Shown piece after piece: positions 16,062 through 22,684 of a stretch of 28,023 nucleotides of DNA. The stretch is from the NCBI GenBank assembly GCA_947054185.1, contig CAMRVW010000007.1:1-28023 (forward strand), read 5' to 3'. This DNA is from an uncultured Rikenellaceae bacterium (GTDB lineage: Bacteria > Bacteroidota > Bacteroidia > Bacteroidales > Rikenellaceae). Numbering within the stretch: position 1 is the stretch's first letter; each line of letters starts with the position of its first letter. The notes under the pieces were generated by a model that worked only from the letters and a program-made list of their open reading frames with translations, ran no database searches and was not told where the DNA came from. The position numbers were made by a program, and so were the translations under genes.

Positions 16062-16463
16062 ATGGATATAGAGGAGTTTCGTGATTATTGTCTGTCGTTT
16101 GCCGGCGTGGATGAAAAGATGCCGTTTACCGACATAAAGTCTGACAAGGATAGGGACTTGCTTGTCTTTTATGTGCTTGACAAGTGGTTTTGCCTGGTGA
16201 CGCTCGATTGTTTCGATTTTTGTAATCTCAAGTGTGACCCAGAGGAGGCGAAAGACTTACGAGACAGGTACGAAGGGGTGAAACCGGGCTATCATATGAA
16301 TAAAAAGCATTGGATATCAGTCTGTTTCAATATGGATGTGCCTGATGATGAGATCAAAAATTTAGTGAAACGCTCTTACGAACTTGTGGTGGGCAAATTG
16401 CCGAGAAGCAAGCGAGAGATGTTGCTTTGTGGGGTTAATGGCGATGTTAATTATGTTAAATAG
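16062..16463 (+). CDS. MmcQ/YjbR-family protein
   Basis: 133-aa small soluble protein of the YjbR/MmcQ family, which has a CyaY-like fold and is often labelled DNA-binding; its real function is unsettled. Recognised by MDIEEFRDYCLSFAGVDEKMPF at the start, the central KWFCLVTLDCFDFCNLKCDPEEAKDLRDRYEGVKPGYHMNKKHW pattern (given in part: PGYHMNKKHWISV), and a terminal helix LVKRSYELVVGKLP. An ATG at 16050 overlaps the rsmE stop codon (TAATG) and would add four residues; the family N-terminus favours 16062. Tight spacing shows cotranscription with rsmE, but a functional link is not evident. Confidence 0.85.
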   Translation: MDIEEFRDYCLSFAGVDEKMPFTDIKSDKDRDLLVFYVLDKWFCLVTLDCFDFCNLKCDPEEAKDLRDRYEGVKPGYHMNKKHWISVCFNMDVPDDEIKNLVKRSYELVVGKLPRSKREMLLCGVNGDVNYVK

Positions 16464-16476
16464 TGTTTGTGGGGGG

Positions 16477-16518
16477 ATTTTCCCTTTTCGGCGATTTATT
16501 TTCCCCTTTCGGCGATTT
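16477..16518 (+). repeat. 21-bp tandem duplication before the GH3 gene
   Basis: Two adjacent 21-nt copies (16477-16497 and 16498-16518), each of the form ATTTTCCC-TTTCGGCGATTT, differ at one base. They lie 43-84 nt upstream of the start codon of the glycoside hydrolase gene, where they could alter a promoter or leader. A recent slippage duplication is the simplest reading. Confidence 0.75.
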
Positions 16519-16560
16519 TAAGTAAATTAATGTCTCTTTGTATTTTAAAATAGAATGGTT

Positions 16561-17739
16561 ATGGTAAAAAAAATAGTGTTGAGTTTTGTTATCTCACTGT
16601 CTGCCTCTTTTGTAATGGCGCAAGGTCGTGTGAGCATTGACAGTCTGACGCTTGAACAGAAGGCGGCGCGCATGCTTATTGTGGGGATGGTCGGGACAGA
16701 GATGGATGATGAGGTTAAGCGTGACATAGATTTGGGCGTGGGGGGTGTGATACTTTTTGAACGTAACATTCACCCTGCGGGTAAGAAGGTCGACTCTAAG
16801 AAGAGGTTGGCGCAGTTGTGTCATGACCTGTCCGATTATGCCGCCCGTCCCTTTATAGTGTCGATAGATCAGGAGGGGGGTAAGGTTAACCGTTTGAAGA
16901 GCAAGTACGGTTTTGCAGAGATGCCGTCGGCGGCGTGGCTGGGTGCCGTAAATGACATTGACACCACGCGCAAGTATGCCCGCCTGGTTGCCGCAACAGT
17001 CGATTCGATGGGTTTCAATGTCAACTTCACGCCGTGTGTCGATATTAACGTAAACCCTTCGTGTCCTGTAATAGGCAAGGTGGAGCGTTCGTTTTCGGCA
17101 GATGCCGACACTGTGGCTGCACATGCCTCGATAGTGATGCAGGAGCATTCCAAGCTGGGTGTGGCCACATCTATGAAACATTTTCCGGGGCATGGCAGCT
17201 CTAAGGCAGATTCGCACAATGGGTTCACCGATGTGACCGAGACATGGAGCGAGCGTGAGCTGGAGCCTTACAGGCAGATGATAGACCGGGGAGTGTGCAA
17301 CATGGTGATGGTGGGGCATCTGTTTAACCGCAATATAGATTCGATATATCCTGCCACCTTGTCGCAGAAGACAATAGAAGGGCTGTTGCGCGACAGTCTT
17401 GGTTTTAACGGTGTGGTGGTGACCGACGACATGCACATGGGGGCTATAACCAAGAATTATTCGCTCGAAAGGTCGCTTCGGCTGGCCATAAATGCGGGGG
17501 TTGACCTTATAATATTAAGCAGCAACATTCCCGGTCACACTGAAAAGGTGTCTGACAAGGCCATAAAAGCTATATGCAGGTTGGTGAGAAGCGGCAAGAT
17601 AAGCGAGCATAGATTGGATGAGTCGATAAATAGGGTGGAGGCTCTGCTTGATTGGCTTTATCTGATGAAAGGAGCGGGTGAAGTGTATAGGATTGATCCT
17701 GAGAGAGATATATTTATAGGCGAGATTGGCGGCTTCTGA
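16561..17739 (+). CDS. Glycoside hydrolase family 3, beta-N-acetylhexosaminidase (NagZ-like), exported
   Basis: About 392-aa GH3 enzyme of the single-domain NagZ type, which removes beta-linked N-acetylglucosamine from muropeptides or glycans. The start MVKKIVLSFVISLSASFVMAQ is a signal peptide, so it acts in the periplasm or outside, unlike cytoplasmic NagZ of enterobacteria. Motifs seen: substrate-loop KHFPGHG (206-212) with the acid/base Asp-Ser-His at 217-219, and the nucleophile Asp289 in GVVVTDDMHMGAI. All expected catalytic residues are present. The C-terminal domain of two-domain Bacteroidota homologues is absent. An ATG two codons earlier (16555) is equally possible. It follows the YjbR gene by about 90 nt, a gap that holds a 21-bp tandem duplication, so it may have its own promoter. 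Confidence 0.9.
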   Translation: MVKKIVLSFVISLSASFVMAQGRVSIDSLTLEQKAARMLIVGMVGTEMDDEVKRDIDLGVGGVILFERNIHPAGKKVDSKKRLAQLCHDLSDYAARPFIVSIDQEGGKVNRLKSKYGFAEMPSAAWLGAVNDIDTTRKYARLVAATVDSMGFNVNFTPCVDINVNPSCPVIGKVERSFSADADTVAAHASIVMQEHSKLGVATSMKHFPGHGSSKADSHNGFTDVTETWSERELEPYRQMIDRGVCNMVMVGHLFNRNIDSIYPATLSQKTIEGLLRDSLGFNGVVVTDDMHMGAITKNYSLERSLRLAINAGVDLIILSSNIPGHTEKVSDKAIKAICRLVRSGKISEHRLDESINRVEALLDWLYLMKGAGEVYRIDPERDIFIGEIGGF

Positions 17740-17865
17740 TTGTTCGGGGTTTGGTGCGGCGATTTTGTGGGCGGGGGTGTCTTGTGGCTTGATTTTGAAT
17801 GTCTTTGGGACGTTTTGGGGTATTGGGTGTGTTTTCTGTGTCTTTTTACGTCTTTTTTGCGTCTC

Positions 17866-18639
17866 TCAGATGAGGTCGAAGTGTGAGAGCGCTTTTCTGA
17901 TGCCATCGTCGTCGACAGAGGCGGTGACGTAATCGGCGGAGGCTTTGACATCGTTGGCGGCATTGCCCATGGCCACGCCTATGCCGGCATATCTGAGCAT
18001 GTCTATGTCGTTGCCGCCGTCGCCGAAAGCCATGCACTCGTCTCGTTTGAGTCCGAAGTGGTTGAGTATCTTTTCGATGCCGACGCTTTTACAGCCGCCG
18101 CGCGGTATGATGTCGGTGAACAGCTCCGTCCAGCGCGTGGTGACGCTGCCGGGCATGTGTCTCATCACATCGCTCTCTTTATCGGGAGGGAAGAACGCAA
18201 GTATTTGATATACATTGCCTGAGAGCACCTCTGCATTGCTGCTTTCGCGGGGCATCTTTATTTTCAGCATATTCATGACATGGTCGACTGTCGGGTTGCG
18301 GTTGAGCATGGCCATGGCCCCGTCGAGCACGAAGATGCAGGGGAAACGGTCGTGTGTGTCGTTATAATCGATAAGGGCGCGGACATCGTCTTTCGGGATT
18401 GTGCGGCTGTAAATGGTATTGTCGTCGACGATGCAGACACCGCCGTTGAGGGTCACGTAACCGTCGAAGCAGAAGTCATTCAGATTGTCGACAATACTCG
18501 CCGGGCGGCCTGTCGCAATGAACAGTTTGACACCGCGCCTCCGCAATTCGGTAAGGCTCTCCAGCGCCGACTCAGGGATGCGGTGACTGTTGAAGCTGAC
18601 CAATGTGCCGTCGATATCGAAAAATATAGCCTTTATCAT
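17866..18639 (-). CDS. Cof-type HAD-IIB phosphatase
   Basis: 257-aa haloacid-dehalogenase-superfamily hydrolase with a IIB cap, probably acting on sugar phosphates or flavin/pyridoxal phosphates; the substrate cannot be told from sequence. Motif I is DIDGT with Asp8 nucleophile and Asp10, motif II is the Thr of IATGRP (41-46), motif III is Lys184 in GGCKSVGIEKIL, and motif IV is FGDGGND (205-211). The cap occupies about 85-180. It is complete and single-gene. The TATCTTTG box upstream would make a leaderless or nearly leaderless mRNA. The intergenic ACTGCC array and element copy B lie immediately upstream. Confidence 0.92.
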   Translation of the reverse strand: MIKAIFFDIDGTLVSFNSHRIPESALESLTELRRRGVKLFIATGRPASIVDNLNDFCFDGYVTLNGGVCIVDDNTIYSRTIPKDDVRALIDYNDTHDRFPCIFVLDGAMAMLNRNPTVDHVMNMLKIKMPRESSNAEVLSGNVYQILAFFPPDKESDVMRHMPGSVTTRWTELFTDIIPRGGCKSVGIEKILNHFGLKRDECMAFGDGGNDIDMLRYAGIGVAMGNAANDVKASADYVTASVDDDGIRKALSHFDLI

Positions 18640-18681
18640 GGCACAAAGATAGCAAAATTATCGGTTGACTGACGTTTGGTT
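18640..18681. other. Short spacer between the HAD gene and the ACTGCC array
   Basis: Holds only the possible HAD promoter and a worn unit (TGACTGACGTTTGGTT) of the neighbouring array. Together with the array, element copy B and the degenerate units after it, this accounts for the whole gene-free stretch from the HAD gene to the YkvA gene. Confidence 0.4.
18644..18651 (-). promoter_or_regulatory. Possible -7 box of the HAD gene (leaderless arrangement)
   Basis: The minus strand reads TATCTTTG only 4 nt before the ATG (18639-18637). If used, transcription would start at or next to the start codon. No -33 TTTG is visible 19-21 nt upstream, so the match could be chance. Confidence 0.28.
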
Positions 18682-18779
18682 GCAGCCACTGACGTTATTG
18701 GTTTGCGGGAACTGCCGTTATTTTGCTGACACTGCCGTTTGTTTGCTGACACTGCCGTTATTGATTTGCTGAAACTGCC
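18682..18779 (+). repeat. ACTGCC tandem array leading into element copy B
   Basis: Four units of 20-23 nt stand head to tail: 18682-18704, 18705-18724, 18725-18744 and 18745-18767, with the form GCTGACACTGCCGTTTGTTT. A fifth, partial unit (18768-18779) merges into the ACTGCC-TCCGG terminus of the large element. It is the best-preserved array of this family in the window. Confidence 0.75.
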
Positions 18780-18850
18780 TCCGGCGGCCCTTCCGGGGGA
18801 GGGGTCACGGACCCCGGTTTGAGATATTGAGGAACAACTAAGGAATAAGT

Positions 18851-18914
18851 ACGAAAATTACCCATAAAGATTACGCAGTCTTAGGACGTGCGAATCTTTA
18901 TGGGTAATTTTCGT
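18851..18914. repeat. Left terminal hairpin of element copy B
   Basis: A perfect 22-bp stem (18851-18872 with 18893-18914) closes a 20-nt loop, ACGCAGTCTTAGGACGTGCG, which itself folds (CGCA/TGCG, then GTC-TTAG-GAC). The same loop is found in the right hairpin of copy A, in inverted orientation. The adjoining AAGGAATAAGTACG is common to all three terminal hairpins in the window. Confidence 0.85.
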
Positions 18915-19527
18915 TTTTGGCCCTGGGATTGGTGCCAAAGTATTTCAAAGCATGGGCCATGGCTCTCGCGGAAAGGGTGCGGAGGCGGGGCAGCAAATAA
19001 TAAGGGGGCAGAACGCAAACCATAGGGAGCAGTACGGCAAAATATCGGAGGGCGTTTCTCATGCTGCGGCGGGCCGACCGCAGGTCGGCCGCATGGGGCG
19101 CGGATTCGGGGTTGAGGAAGTGGGGAATGTGATTTTAGCGTTACGGAGAGCGGGACGGAGACTGCGGAGGGCAAAGCGTGAAAGTGATGCGCTTCATGGG
19201 TTTTTAAGTCACTGACCTATATTGCTGTGCGGTGTGCGGCCCTCCGTGGGGGGAGGCTCCGGGCCGCTCGGGACTCGTGTCCTCGTCCCGTTCACAAGGA
19301 AAAGGCTTACGGCATACTTCGTAATGCCGGGCATAAGGAAGAGTGTGCGGTGTTCGTTTCACTCAGACTGTGGTATGAGAACTGACAGGGGCGAATGTTG
19401 CGGCACGTCAGTTTATATTTTGCTGCACTGCCCCACGTTTGTTTGCCGTATTGTTTTCGCATCCCTTTCCGCGAGCGGTCATGCCCCTGTTGAGTATCTT
19501 TCAGACACTCAATCTCAGGGCAGAAAA

Positions 19528-19595
19528 ACGGATAAACGATAACAGGTTCCAAGTGTGTCCTTAAGACCGCTTGGAACCTGTTATCGCTTATCCGT
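19528..19595. repeat. Right terminal hairpin of element copy B
   Basis: 26-nt arms (19528-19553 with 19570-19595) are complementary except for one A/C opposition that becomes G-U in a minus-strand RNA. The arm sequence is unrelated to the left hairpin apart from the outermost ACG/CGT. The minus-strand loop still carries GTCTTAAGGAC, close to the GTCTTAGGAC core of the other two. Confidence 0.85.
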
Positions 19596-19670
19596 ACTTA
19601 TTCCTTAGTTGTTCCTCAAACCTCTCAAACCGGGGTCCGTGATCCCTCCCCCGGAAGAGCCGCCGGAGGC

Positions 19671-19717
19671 ACTGCCAGCAAAATTAACCGCGCTGCTGGC
19701 AAATCAAAACGACAGTT
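19671..19717 (-). repeat. Degenerate ACTGCC units after copy B
   Basis: ACTGCCAGCAAAATTAACC and the following GCTGGCAAATC...GACAG retain parts of the 20-nt unit in inverted orientation but are too worn to count units reliably. They mirror the array on the left side of the element. Confidence 0.35.
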
Positions 19718-20134
19718 TTAGTTGTTGACTTGTCGCATTGAGTTGCGCCAGTTGCTGTATTTGTTGAACTCTTCTTGGAGAGACATGAAGGCGGCGCCTA
19801 TTACGGTTGCGTCGTCGGCCAGGCCTATGACGGGGAGAATGTCGGGAACGGCATCTATGGGAGATACGACATAGATGATGGCGGCTATGACGATGATGTA
19901 ATTTTTAAGGCTATAGTCTTTGTAATAACCGCGATAGACGTCGTTGAGGTATGCGACCATAAGGCGCAGTTTGTCAAACACCGGGCGCAGGGCGCTCTTG
20001 TTGAGATAGCCTGTAATGGAGTCTAAAAGGCTGCGCATCTTTTCTTTGTTGCCGACGAACGTTTGGGCTTTGTGTGTCCATTTGCCCGATTTGAAGTCGT
20101 TCATCACCTCTTCCTTATTTATTTTTGTCGCCAT
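19718..20134 (-). CDS. YkvA/DUF1232 membrane protein
   Basis: 138-aa protein of the DUF1232 (YkvA) family, function unknown. The family core is clear: a hydrophobic segment IIVIAAIIYVVSPIDAVPD (about 80-98), then ILPVIGLADDATVIGAAF with the Asp pair at 107-108. The N-terminal half is soluble and charged. The ORF reaches 20371 upstream, but MATKINKEEVMNDFKSGKW at 20134 is the natural start: a TATATTTG box lies just before it and the extra 79 residues are unlike any family member. It diverges from the superoxide dismutase gene, and its 3' end faces repeat element copy B. Confidence 0.85.
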   Translation of the reverse strand: MATKINKEEVMNDFKSGKWTHKAQTFVGNKEKMRSLLDSITGYLNKSALRPVFDKLRLMVAYLNDVYRGYYKDYSLKNYIIVIAAIIYVVSPIDAVPDILPVIGLADDATVIGAAFMSLQEEFNKYSNWRNSMRQVNN

Positions 20135-20157
20135 TGTTTCTGAGTTTTTTGATATTG

Positions 20158-20165
20158 CAAATATA
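20158..20165 (-). promoter_or_regulatory. Possible -7 box of the YkvA gene
   Basis: The minus strand reads TATATTTG, fitting TAnnTTTG, 23 nt before the chosen ATG. It supports the short protein start. A clear -33 element is not seen. Confidence 0.35.
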
Positions 20166-20384
20166 ATAACGAATGAAAACGAGTTAACTGTATGTTTGTT
20201 ATGCGATATGATGCCCAAAGACAGGCGCTTTAGGTGTAAGTTATTGTTGTGCAGTATGATACTTGTTTTTGGACATTGTGATTGCATGGTGTCCAAATAA
20301 AAAAGAGGCGATGGTGGCAGAGTGGCAAGGTAATTGCAATGATAGGGGTATATAAACAATACCAAAAACATAAAAAATAAGATT

Positions 20385-20981
20385 ATGAAAAATCATCAAT
20401 TACCCCAACTTCCGTACAAGTTAAGCGCATTGGCGCCGTACATCAGTGAAAAAACCATGGAGTATCATTACGGCAAGCATTTACAGACATATCTGACCAA
20501 TCTTAATGGGTTGATTGTCAACACACCTTTTGCCGATGCCTCTTTGGAGGAGATTGTAAAGCGTGCCGACGGTGCCGTGTTCAACAATGCGGCTCAGGCG
20601 TGGAATCACATATTTTTCTTTGAGTCGTTGGCTCACAAACCGCAGGAGGCTCCCACGGGTATGCTTTTAGAGGCTATCGAACTGTCGTTCGGTTCTTTCG
20701 GGTCGATGAAAGAGCAGATGTCGAAAGCGGCGGTGTCGCAGTTCGGGTCGGGATGGGCATGGCTTGTGGTCAAGGGTAACGAGCTGGAGATCATGACCAC
20801 CTCGAATGCCGGCACACCGATAAAGGAGGGTCGCACTCCCGTGTTGTGCATTGATGTGTGGGAGCATGCATATTACCTCGATTACCAGAACAAACGTGCC
20901 GATTTTATCGCCGCAGTATGGCAGGTGGTCGACTGGAAGGTGGTTGAGCAGAGATATGCACAGGCTATAATGGGACGCTAA
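20385..20981 (+). CDS. sodB: Iron/manganese superoxide dismutase
   Basis: 198-aa Fe/Mn superoxide dismutase that converts superoxide to peroxide and oxygen in the cytoplasm; important for oxygen tolerance of anaerobic Bacteroidales. Metal ligands are His28, His75 (NNAAQAWNH), Asp157 and His161 (DVWEHAYY). The second-sphere Gln71 on the N-terminal domain is the Fe-type arrangement, and SNAGTP (140-145) is also Fe-type. The residue two before the Asp ligand is Cys155, where E. coli FeSOD has Thr and MnSOD has Gly; that position is known to tune metal preference. Length is normal and the start MKNHQLPQLPYKL is typical. A small membrane ORF follows by 33 nt. No consensus promoter or OxyR-like site could be picked out in the 250-bp divergent spacer. 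Confidence 0.95.
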   Translation: MKNHQLPQLPYKLSALAPYISEKTMEYHYGKHLQTYLTNLNGLIVNTPFADASLEEIVKRADGAVFNNAAQAWNHIFFFESLAHKPQEAPTGMLLEAIELSFGSFGSMKEQMSKAAVSQFGSGWAWLVVKGNELEIMTTSNAGTPIKEGRTPVLCIDVWEHAYYLDYQNKRADFIAAVWQVVDWKVVEQRYAQAIMGR

Positions 20982-21014
20982 AAGGGTTGTGCAGGCTAAT
21001 TTATTGATATTCAC

Positions 21015-21395
21015 TTGCGATCGCGTCGGAAACTTGCGGTCGCATTAATTTTTACGGCTATGTTGATTTGTATTATTGTCAGTTTGGGGCTCTTTTTCTT
21101 CATTCGTTATAAACGCAAAGCCCGCAAGAGAAGAGAGCATCAGGATGTCGCCCCTGTATCGGCGGCTATAGGTACAGCGGGTGAATCGGCGGCGGGGTTG
21201 CCTCATGCGGTGCCGTCATCGGAGCCGGGCTCCATAGATGAGGCGTCGTCATATCCCGGTATGGCGACCCCTTCGGGGGCCTCTTCGCCGGACGGTGTGT
21301 CGGCATCTTCGGGGCCGCTGGGAACCACTCCCGCGTCGGCACCGGGAGCTATAGGGGCAGACGATCGTAAGGTGACGGGTGGGCAGGGGGGCTGA
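21015..21395 (+). CDS. Possible small membrane protein with low-complexity tail (TTG start)
   Basis: A 126-codon ORF begins with TTG, 33 nt after sodB. It encodes a basic start (RSRRK), one hydrophobic span (about 8-29, ending LGLFFFIRYK), a second basic cluster (RKARKRREH), then about 80 residues rich in Ala, Ser, Gly and Pro. No family is recognised. There is no upstream ATG or GTG before an in-frame stop; the first ATG (codon 16) would cut the span. Codon use, including ATA for Ile, resembles its neighbours. The basic residues on both sides leave the topology open. It could be cotranscribed with sodB, or be a chance ORF in GC-rich DNA. Confidence 0.45.
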   Translation: MRSRRKLAVALIFTAMLICIIVSLGLFFFIRYKRKARKRREHQDVAPVSAAIGTAGESAAGLPHAVPSSEPGSIDEASSYPGMATPSGASSPDGVSASSGPLGTTPASAPGAIGADDRKVTGGQGG

Positions 21396-21420
21396 CCCTA
21401 TCACATATTTTCACGGCATG

Positions 21421-21460
21421 CGCCCGGTGTCAGGAGCCACAAGGCCCCGGACGCCGGGCG
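21421..21460 (+). terminator. Hairpin between the small ORF and hutI
   Basis: An 11-bp stem (21421-21431 with 21450-21460, one T-G pair that works only in plus-strand RNA) encloses an 18-nt loop between two convergent genes. It ends exactly at the hutI stop. No U tract follows on the plus strand, so termination is a guess from position. Confidence 0.3.
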
Positions 21461-22684
21461 TTAGTTGAATATGACGCGTTCAATCATGTCGGTGGTGTAA
21501 TGGTATGACATGTATGCCAGCGAGGGCATGGGTTTGGTGATGATGATGTTGGCGCGTTTGCCGGGGGTGATTGTGCCGTGGCTGTCGTTGAGCCCCATGG
21601 CGTAAGCGCCGTTGACGGTGGCTGCATTGAAGGCCTCGACGGGTGTCATGCGCATTTTGATGGAGGCCAGAGAGAGCACGAACTGCATGGAGCCCGAGGG
21701 TGATGAGCCGGGGTTATAGTCGGAGGCCAGCGCCACGGAGAGACCGCCGTCTATCATCTGTCGTGCGGGGGCGTAATTCATGCCTAAGAAGAATGCGGCG
21801 CCGGGCAGCAGGGTGGCCATGGTGTCGCTGTCTCTGAGTGCTTCTATCTCGGCGGGTCCGACATGCTCGAGGTGGTCGACTGAGAGGGCGCCGCACTCCA
21901 CGCCCGTCTGTATGCCGCCCGAGAGGGCCAGTTCGTTGGCGTGTATCTTGGGGCGCAGTCCGTATTCAAGGCCGCATTCGAGGATGCGTCGTGTCTGGTC
22001 GGGGGTGAAGAAGCCCTCGTCGCAGAAGACATCTATGTAATCGGCGAGCTTTTCGGAGGCCACGGCCGGTATCATCTCGCGGGTGATGAGGCGCACATAG
22101 CCGTCGCGGTTGTCGCGATAGGCGCGAGGGAATGCGTGGGCGCCCAGAAAGGTGCGTTTGACGGATATGACGGCGTCGTCGCGTATGGCGGTGGCCACTC
22201 GTAACATTTTAAGCTCGTCTTCGAGGGTGAGTCCGTAACCGCTCTTGATTTCGATGGCGCCGGTGCCCCCGCGCATCATCTGTCGCACCCTGCCCATGGC
22301 CGAGCGATAGAGGGTGCGTTCGGGGGTGGCATGCAGCAGGTCGGCAGAGTTGAGTATGCCGCCGCCGCGCTCGGCGATCTGAACGTATGACATGCCGGCA
22401 ATGCGGTCTTCATACTCCTGCTCGCGGCTGCCGGCATAGATGATGTGGGTGTGTGAGTCGCAGAAGGCGGGCATGACAAAGCGGTCTGTGGCGTCGATGA
22501 CATAGTCGCCTTTTGCTGCGGGGCAGCTGCTCATGGGGCCGAACGACTCTATGACGCCATCGCCTATGGCAACGAAAGCGTCGGTGAGGGTGGGGGTGAC
22601 GGCCATATCCTTGCCGCAAAGACGTGCCGGCGCTTTGTCATGGCAGCCCAGCAGCCATTTGATGTTTTTAATGATAGTCTTCAT
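21461..22684 (-). CDS. hutI: Imidazolonepropionase
   Basis: 407-aa metal-dependent amidohydrolase; it opens the ring of 4-imidazolone-5-propionate to give N-formimino-L-glutamate, third step of histidine breakdown. The amidohydrolase metal motif is CDSHTH with His78 and His80 after RFVMPAF; later motifs KIHANELALSGG and VDHLEHVG supply further ligands, and ASDYNPGSSPSGSMQ holds the conserved Asp. The start MKTIIKNIKWLLG at 22684 lies inside the 3' end of hutH (17-nt overlap in another frame), which implies translational coupling. An ATG 32 codons upstream would overlap hutH further and adds no family-like sequence. It is the last gene of the hut operon. Confidence 0.95.
   Translation of the reverse strand: MKTIIKNIKWLLGCHDKAPARLCGKDMAVTPTLTDAFVAIGDGVIESFGPMSSCPAAKGDYVIDATDRFVMPAFCDSHTHIIYAGSREQEYEDRIAGMSYVQIAERGGGILNSADLLHATPERTLYRSAMGRVRQMMRGGTGAIEIKSGYGLTLEDELKMLRVATAIRDDAVISVKRTFLGAHAFPRAYRDNRDGYVRLITREMIPAVASEKLADYIDVFCDEGFFTPDQTRRILECGLEYGLRPKIHANELALSGGIQTGVECGALSVDHLEHVGPAEIEALRDSDTMATLLPGAAFFLGMNYAPARQMIDGGLSVALASDYNPGSSPSGSMQFVLSLASIKMRMTPVEAFNAATVNGAYAMGLNDSHGTITPGKRANIIITKPMPSLAYMSYHYTTDMIERVIFN

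Larger units (their letters stand above)
18776..19671. mobile_element. Hairpin-bounded repeat element, copy B (complete, noncoding)
   Basis: About 896 bp bounded by inverted repeats of about 79 bp (18776-18853 and 19593-19671). By eye I count roughly five differences between the two ends, and each runs inward into a long hairpin. The interior shares blocks with copy A: the dyad GGCCGACCGCAGGTCGGCC (19072-19090), the GCGGCCC...GGGCCGC hairpin (19236-19267; spacing 164 nt against 168 in A), a GGCATACTTCGTAATGCC hairpin, and a long, visibly homologous 3' part. No transposase, recombinase or other ORF is convincing. Repeated structure, inverted ends and presence at two loci suggest a non-autonomous mobile element, but no target-site duplication could be recognised, so mobility is inference. 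It sits between the HAD promoter and the 3' end of the YkvA gene. Confidence 0.6.

Noticed and set aside
18776..19671. Insertion sequence with a transposase
   Set aside because: Inverted ends are present, but no ORF in the element resembles any transposase; the longest frames (106 codons or less) are repeat-derived. It is kept only as a non-autonomous element candidate.
20135..20371. N-terminal extension of the YkvA protein
   Set aside because: It would span the TATATTTG promoter box and is not found in the family. The ATG at 20134 gives the normal size.
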